A stretch of DNA of 33,892 bases. Source: Bacillus glycinifermentans (GTDB taxonomy: Bacteria; Bacillota; Bacilli; Bacillales; Bacillaceae). The translations under genes were made by a program, and so were the position numbers. The notes under the pieces are model-generated. The model worked only from the letters and a program-made list of their open reading frames with translations. It searched no databases and was not told the origin of the DNA. Location of the stretch: assembly GCF_001042475.2 (NCBI RefSeq), contig NZ_LECW02000010.1, positions 1 through 33,892 of the forward strand, written 5' to 3'. Numbering within the stretch: the first letter of the stretch is position 1; every line of letters starts with the position of its first letter. This document shows, piece after piece, positions 30,350-33,892 of this stretch.

Positions 30350-31706
30350 TAACTTCGTTTATCATCACCGGGTCGGCCGGCGCGAGCTCGACGTGTTCTG
30401 TCGTTTGCTCCTGTTTGATTTCAACGTGCTTAATCAGCCGTCCCTCCATCTCGAGGACCTTAATCGTATAAGAACCGACATGAACCGCCTGGCCTTCGGC
30501 GATGTCGATATTTTCTTTTAGAACGAGTCCGCCGACGGTGTCGACCTCCTCTTCTTCGATCGCATCCTCAAACAAATCATTTACCTGATCGATCCTCACT
30601 TTTCCGTCCATGATATATTCATGATCGGAAATTTTCTGAATGAGCGGTATCTCGTCTTCGTCAAACTCGTCCCTGATATCTCCGACAATTTCCTCGAGAA
30701 TATCCTCGGTCGTGACAAGCCCGGACGTTCCTCCGTATTCATCCGTCAGGATCGCCATGTGGATCCGGTCGCGCTGCATTTTGATCAGAAGCTTTTGGAC
30801 GGGCACGGTCTCAATAACTTCAATGACGGGGCGGATGTATGATTCAAGCGAAAGCCGCTTTTTTTCCTCCTCCGACATATACAGCATATCCGTAAACAGC
30901 TGTTTCGTGTTTACCATGCCGATGACGTGGTCCTTATCGCCCTTATAGACCGGCCAGCGCGTATATTTTTCTTTCAGCATGAGCTGTAGCGCCTCATCGA
31001 TCGGCATATCGGCCGAGACGTAGGCGATTTCGGTGCGGGGCACCATGATTTCTTTCGCAATCCGGTTGTCGAATTCGAAGATTTTATTGACGTATTTATA
31101 TTCAGACGGATTGATTTCTCCGCTTTTATAGCTTTCTGATAACAAGATGCGCAGCTCTTCCTCTGAATGGGAATCGCCCTTTTCCGAAGCGGGCCGCAAA
31201 CCGAATAAACCGGTCAGCACTCTGGCTGAAGCATTTAAAATCCAGATGAACGGAAACATGACAACATGGAAAAAATGCAGCGGTCCCGCAAGCCAAAGCG
31301 TCATTTGCTCCGCTTTTTGGATCGCGATGGTTTTAGGGGCCAGTTCTCCAACCACAACGTTCAGGAATGTAATAACGCAAAAAGCAATGACAACCGACAG
31401 CCCATGTGAGATGGAATCTGGCACATGCAGGCTTTCGAAGAGCGGATGTAAAACCTTTCTGACCGTCGGTTCCCCCATCCAGCCCAAACCTAATGCCGTT
31501 ATCGTAATTCCGAGCTGGCAAGCTGACAGGTATTCATCTAAATCCGATATCACTTGCTTTGCGCGAACTGCCCTTTTGTTTCCTTCCGTTATAAGCTGAT
31601 CGATGCGCGAGTTCCTTACTCTAACAATTGCAAATTCTGATGCAACGAAAAAAGCAGTTAAAGCAATCAGAACGCCAATGATCATCAGACTAACGATATC
31701 GTCCAT
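30333..31706 (-). CDS. yhdT: CNNM/CorC-family CBS membrane protein YhdT
   Basis: A 457-residue protein with an N-terminal DUF21 (CNNM) membrane domain of four helices (1-190; SEFAIVRVRNSRIDQL and GELAPKTIAIQKAE motifs), a CBS pair (about 205-335) and a C-terminal CorC/HlyC domain (about 350-435). The family transports or regulates divalent cations, chiefly Mg2+. It is a close paralogue of the product at 32497, the MpfA (YhdP) type, and the two genes are divergent around a MerR gene. The start is the ATG directly after a perfect 10-bp hairpin; see the leader entry. It has its own promoter and tandem upstream ORFs. Confidence 0.9.
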   Translation of the reverse strand: MDDIVSLMIIGVLIALTAFFVASEFAIVRVRNSRIDQLITEGNKRAVRAKQVISDLDEYLSACQLGITITALGLGWMGEPTVRKVLHPLFESLHVPDSISHGLSVVIAFCVITFLNVVVGELAPKTIAIQKAEQMTLWLAGPLHFFHVVMFPFIWILNASARVLTGLFGLRPASEKGDSHSEEELRILLSESYKSGEINPSEYKYVNKIFEFDNRIAKEIMVPRTEIAYVSADMPIDEALQLMLKEKYTRWPVYKGDKDHVIGMVNTKQLFTDMLYMSEEEKKRLSLESYIRPVIEVIETVPVQKLLIKMQRDRIHMAILTDEYGGTSGLVTTEDILEEIVGDIRDEFDEDEIPLIQKISDHEYIMDGKVRIDQVNDLFEDAIEEEEVDTVGGLVLKENIDIAEGQAVHVGSYTIKVLEMEGRLIKHVEIKQEQTTEHVELAPADPVMINEVTLSEK

Positions 31707-31745
31707 TTAACCTTATCCTTGTTGAAGGATAAGGAGTCACCTCCT
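31707..31745 (-). promoter_or_regulatory. Shine-Dalgarno held apart from the yhdT start by a hairpin
   Basis: On the minus strand AGGAGGTGA (31745-31737), then CT, then a perfect 10-bp hairpin CCTTATCCTT-CAAC-AAGGATAAGG (31734-31711), then TTAA and the ATG. Linear distance from AGGAGG to ATG is 33 bases, too long for initiation; with the hairpin formed it is 9. A second, weaker site (AAGGA) lies in the 3' arm and is hidden when the hairpin forms. Confidence 0.75.
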
Positions 31746-31793
31746 GCTGAATTCAAGTTCCCGTAATAAGGCTGATGTTTGTTCTGTGTTCAT
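31737..31793 (-). CDS. Second upstream ORF of yhdT (18 residues)
   Basis: Encodes MNTEQTSALLRELEFSRR. The last two Arg codons and the stop form the AGGAGGTGA Shine-Dalgarno of yhdT. It has no ribosome binding site of its own but starts two bases after the stop of the first upstream ORF, so it would depend on reinitiation. Confidence 0.4.
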   Translation of the reverse strand: MNTEQTSALLRELEFSRR

Positions 31794-31795
31794 GA

Positions 31796-31816
31796 CTATA
31801 CAGAGGGCCCCATCAT
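31796..31816 (-). CDS. First upstream ORF of yhdT (6 residues)
   Basis: MMGPSV, preceded by TTGGAGGTGGT (GGAGG four bases from the first ATG, seven from the second). It lies about 25 bases downstream of the yhdT promoter and directly precedes the 18-residue ORF. Confidence 0.4.
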   Translation of the reverse strand: MMGPSV

Positions 31817-31843
31817 ACCACCTCCAAGCCAATATATACTATT

Positions 31844-31873
31844 ATCTTACTTTATTAAAAAACGGTCAGTCAA
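31844..31873 (-). promoter_or_regulatory. Sigma-A-type promoter of yhdT
   Basis: On the minus strand TTGACT (plus 31868-31873), 18 bases, TAAGAT (31844-31849), upstream of both small ORFs. Confidence 0.55.
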
Positions 31874-32013
31874 ATGTCTAAACTTTAAATCCGACAATAT
31901 TTTCGCGAGTATTTAGAAAAATGGCAGGGATTTTATGCCCCTTTTTCATCAATTAACTTGTATAAACAACTTCTAATATATTAAAATATCTTTAACTAAC
32001 TATAACGTGATGG

Positions 32014-32436
32014 TTGAGGAGGGATGCAGATGGGGCAGAGAAATATCGCATCGGCGAGTTAGCAGCTGCGGCAGGCGTAACAAAGCGCACTGTCGATTAT
32101 TACACAAATCTGGGGCTTTTGACGCCTGCCAGATCATGTTCGAACTACCGCTATTATGATGAAGCCGCTCTCAAACGGCTGAAGTTTATTACGGACTGTA
32201 AGCAGCAAAGATTGGCCCTGTCCGACATCAAACTGCGGCTGGAAAAGCAGTTTCCCTCTTCATCCGCTAACGATGAAATCGGAAGCCTGACATCGGAAAT
32301 CGACCATGTCAACGATACGATCTCCGTGATCGTCAACCGACTGAACCGGTTGAAGCCCGATGAACGGGCTGCTTTGAAAAGCCGGCTTTCTTCCGAGAAA
32401 CTGGCGGTCATCCAGTCATTGATGCTGCTGCTTTAG
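32014..32436 (+). CDS. yhdQ: MerR-family regulator YhdQ (CueR-like) with disturbed start
   Basis: The reading frame encodes a MerR protein: the winged helix YRIGELAAAAGVTKRTVDYY (about residues 11-30), the NYRYYDE wing, a dimerisation coiled coil (about 80-120) and the tail LAVIQSLMLLL. The homologue in B. subtilis is YhdQ, once named CueR. The C-terminal metal-binding Cys pair of copper-sensing MerR proteins is absent; the only Cys are in the DNA-binding and linker parts. The start is odd: GAGGAGG (32016-32022) is seven bases before an ATG at 32030 that is out of frame by one. The only in-frame initiator, TTG at 32014, overlaps that site. See the finding. It lies upstream of yhdP, probably in one transcript. 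Confidence 0.7.
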   Translation: MRRDADGAEKYRIGELAAAAGVTKRTVDYYTNLGLLTPARSCSNYRYYDEAALKRLKFITDCKQQRLALSDIKLRLEKQFPSSSANDEIGSLTSEIDHVNDTISVIVNRLNRLKPDERAALKSRLSSEKLAVIQSLMLLL

Positions 32437-32453
32437 TTAATCTTTTACTAAAC

Positions 32454-32496
32454 AGGAGGTGTTACCTTCATTCTCACGTTAGAGTGAAGGTCCTAA
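32454..32496 (+). promoter_or_regulatory. Shine-Dalgarno held apart from the yhdP start by a hairpin
   Basis: AGGAGGTG (32454-32461), TT, then an 11-bp hairpin with one G-U pair, ACCTTCATTCT (32464-32474) with AGAGTGAAGGT (32481-32491) and a 6-base loop, then CCTAA and the TTG start. Linear AGGAGG-to-start distance is 37 bases; with the hairpin formed it is 9. GAAGG in the 3' arm is a second possible site, hidden in the folded form. Confidence 0.75.
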
Positions 32497-33813
32497 TTGG
32501 ATATAGTTAATTTGATTTTTGTTGCTGTTTTAATTGCTTTGACAGCATTTTTCGTAGCGTCGGAGTTTGCGATTATCAGAATCAGAACCTCGCGGATCGA
32601 CCAGCTGATAGCCGAAGGGAACAAAACGGCGATTTCTGTAAAAAAAGTCGTCACCCATTTGGATGAGTATTTATCAGCATGCCAGCTCGGCATCACCTTG
32701 ACGGCTCTCGGACTTGGATGGCTCGGGGAACCGACCGTCGCCCGGCTGCTTGAACCGCTCTTTGTGAAGTGGAACATTCCAAGCTCTGCTTCGCATATTG
32801 TTGCGGTCGTGATCGCATTCAGCTTCATTACGTTTCTCCACGTTGTCGTCGGGGAGCTCGCTCCAAAGACGCTTGCGATTCAAAAGGCGGAAACAATCTC
32901 CTTCCTTTTCGCAAAGCCTCTCATTTTGTTTTACCGTGTCATGTTCCCATTCATTTGGGCGCTGAACGGATCAGCGAGACTGTTAACAAAAGCGTTTGGA
33001 CTCGAAGCGGTTTCTGAAAACGAAATGGCACACTCTGAAGAAGAGCTGCGGATCATCCTGTCGGAAAGCTATAAAAGCGGCGAAATCAATCAGTCAGAAT
33101 TCAAATATGTGAACAAAATTTTTGAATTTGATGACCGTCTTGCCAAGGAAATCATGATTCCGAGAACGGAAGTCGTCAGCTTTCCGCATGACATGAAAAT
33201 CAAAGACATGATCGACGTGACAAAAGCCGAAGGGTATACGCGCTATCCCGTGGAAGACGGCGATAAGGACAATATCATCGGCGTCGTCAACGTCAAAGAA
33301 ATTCTGACAGCCTGCATCAGCGGAGAATGCTCAAAGGAAGACACAATCGAACGGTTTATCAATCCGATCATTCACGTGATCGAGACCGTGCCGATTCACG
33401 ATCTGCTTCTCAAAATGCAGAAAGAGCGCGTCCACATGGCGATTCTTGCCGATGAATACGGCGGCACTGCCGGTCTTGTCACAGTTGAGGACATCATTGA
33501 AGAAATCGTCGGCGAAATCCGCGACGAATTCGATATTGACGAAATTAATGAAATCCGCAAGCTTGATGAGGACCACTACATTCTTGACGGAAAAGTGCTG
33601 ATCAACCAGGTCAACGATCTGCTCGGCATTCAGCTGGACAATGAAGAAGTTGACACGATCGGCGGGTGGTTCCTGACGCAGAAATACGAAGTTCAAAAAG
33701 GCGATATGATCACTGATCAAGGATTTGAATTTATCATTAATGAAGTCGACGGCCACCACGTCTCATATGTCGAGGTGAAAAGGGCAGCTGAACAATTGCT
33801 TGAAGAAGCGTAA
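32497..33813 (+). CDS. mpfA: CNNM/CorC-family magnesium efflux protein YhdP (MpfA type)
   Basis: A 438-residue protein with TTG start. It has the DUF21/CNNM membrane domain (1-185; [31 protein letters not shown]), a CBS pair (about 200-330; [30 protein letters not shown]) and a CorC/HlyC domain (about 345-430). In B. subtilis YhdP was renamed MpfA because its loss raises cellular Mg2+, indicating Mg2+ export. It is paralogous to YhdT across the MerR gene. Which paralogue corresponds exactly to MpfA is inferred from gene order next to yhdQ. The unusual leader is described separately. A strong terminator follows. Confidence 0.88.
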   Translation: MDIVNLIFVAVLIALTAFFVASEFAIIRIRTSRIDQLIAEGNKTAISVKKVVTHLDEYLSACQLGITLTALGLGWLGEPTVARLLEPLFVKWNIPSSASHIVAVVIAFSFITFLHVVVGELAPKTLAIQKAETISFLFAKPLILFYRVMFPFIWALNGSARLLTKAFGLEAVSENEMAHSEEELRIILSESYKSGEINQSEFKYVNKIFEFDDRLAKEIMIPRTEVVSFPHDMKIKDMIDVTKAEGYTRYPVEDGDKDNIIGVVNVKEILTACISGECSKEDTIERFINPIIHVIETVPIHDLLLKMQKERVHMAILADEYGGTAGLVTVEDIIEEIVGEIRDEFDIDEINEIRKLDEDHYILDGKVLINQVNDLLGIQLDNEEVDTIGGWFLTQKYEVQKGDMITDQGFEFIINEVDGHHVSYVEVKRAAEQLLEEA

Positions 33814-33827
33814 TGATAACTTGACGG

Positions 33828-33862
33828 AAAAGAGGATGCAGTTTGAACTGCATCCTCTTTTT
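33828..33862 (+). terminator. Intrinsic terminator after yhdP
   Basis: AAAAGAGGATGCAGT pairs with ACTGCATCCTCTTTTT, a very stable stem with a T-run. Confidence 0.92.
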
Positions 33863-33892
33863 GCGGCAGCCAATGTAACCACTTGATTACAT

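Noticed and set aside
1..33892. CRISPR arrays, insertion sequences, integrases or rRNA
   Set aside because: I saw no spaced direct repeats, transposase or integrase reading frames, or rRNA segments on either strand.

Overview
The window looks like a chromosomal segment of a Bacillus of the licheniformis group (B. licheniformis, B. paralicheniformis, B. sonorensis). It is about half GC with strong AGGAGG ribosome binding sites and several TTG/GTG starts. The gene content follows the B. subtilis yhdP-to-yheA block: yheA, yheB, yheCD, yheE, sspB, yheG, bmrDC, nhaX, nhaC, dat, yheN, srtN, yhdY, yhdX, yhdW, two crcB genes, yhdT, yhdQ and yhdP. Gene names rest on recognition of the proteins and on synteny; no database was searched.

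Layout. Positions 1-4700 carry yheA and yheB (minus strand) and the ATP-grasp pair yheC-yheD and yheE (plus strand). Positions 4700-6800 hold a PucR-type regulator and the sugar-ABC ATPase msmX, a pair I associate with a distant locus in B. subtilis. Positions 6800-8400 hold a zinc-ribbon protein, the spore protein gene sspB with a sigma-G-type promoter and a structured leader, a 47-residue ORF and yheG. Positions 8400-12610 hold the drug exporter operon bmrCD behind a leader with a small ORF, two tandem terminators and a mutually exclusive antiterminator. nhaX follows at 12720.

Positions 13250-19500 are an accessory insert between nhaX and nhaC. It encodes a thiazole/oxazole-modified bacteriocin of the heterocycloanthracin/sonorensin type: a 115-residue precursor with 21 consecutive Cys-X-Ser triplets, an E1-like (ocin-ThiF) maturation protein and a fused docking/YcaO cyclodehydratase. 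A single-pass membrane protein and an aldose 1-epimerase follow. No dehydrogenase, exporter or recognised immunity gene is visible in the window, so processing must use genes elsewhere or give azoline rings only.

Positions 19600-28700 return to the conserved backbone: nhaC, dat, yheN, an acetyltransferase with a decayed second acetyltransferase behind it, srtN, yhdY, yhdX, yhdW-crcB-crcB and a DUF817 membrane protein. Positions 28730-30270 are a prophage-like lysis module (amidase, holin, sigma-like factor) whose regulator gene has two perfect LexA boxes over a near-consensus promoter. The right end has two CNNM/CBS transport proteins (YhdT and YhdP/MpfA families) flanking a MerR regulator.

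Most notable signals: (1) both CNNM genes have a perfect Shine-Dalgarno separated from the start codon by a strong hairpin, and folding it leaves exactly 9 unpaired bases in each; yhdT also has two tandem upstream ORFs ending inside that Shine-Dalgarno; (2) the Cys-X-Ser bacteriocin cluster; (3) the bmrCD three-hairpin attenuator; (4) the SOS-controlled lysis module; (5) a one-base frame disruption at the start of yhdQ.
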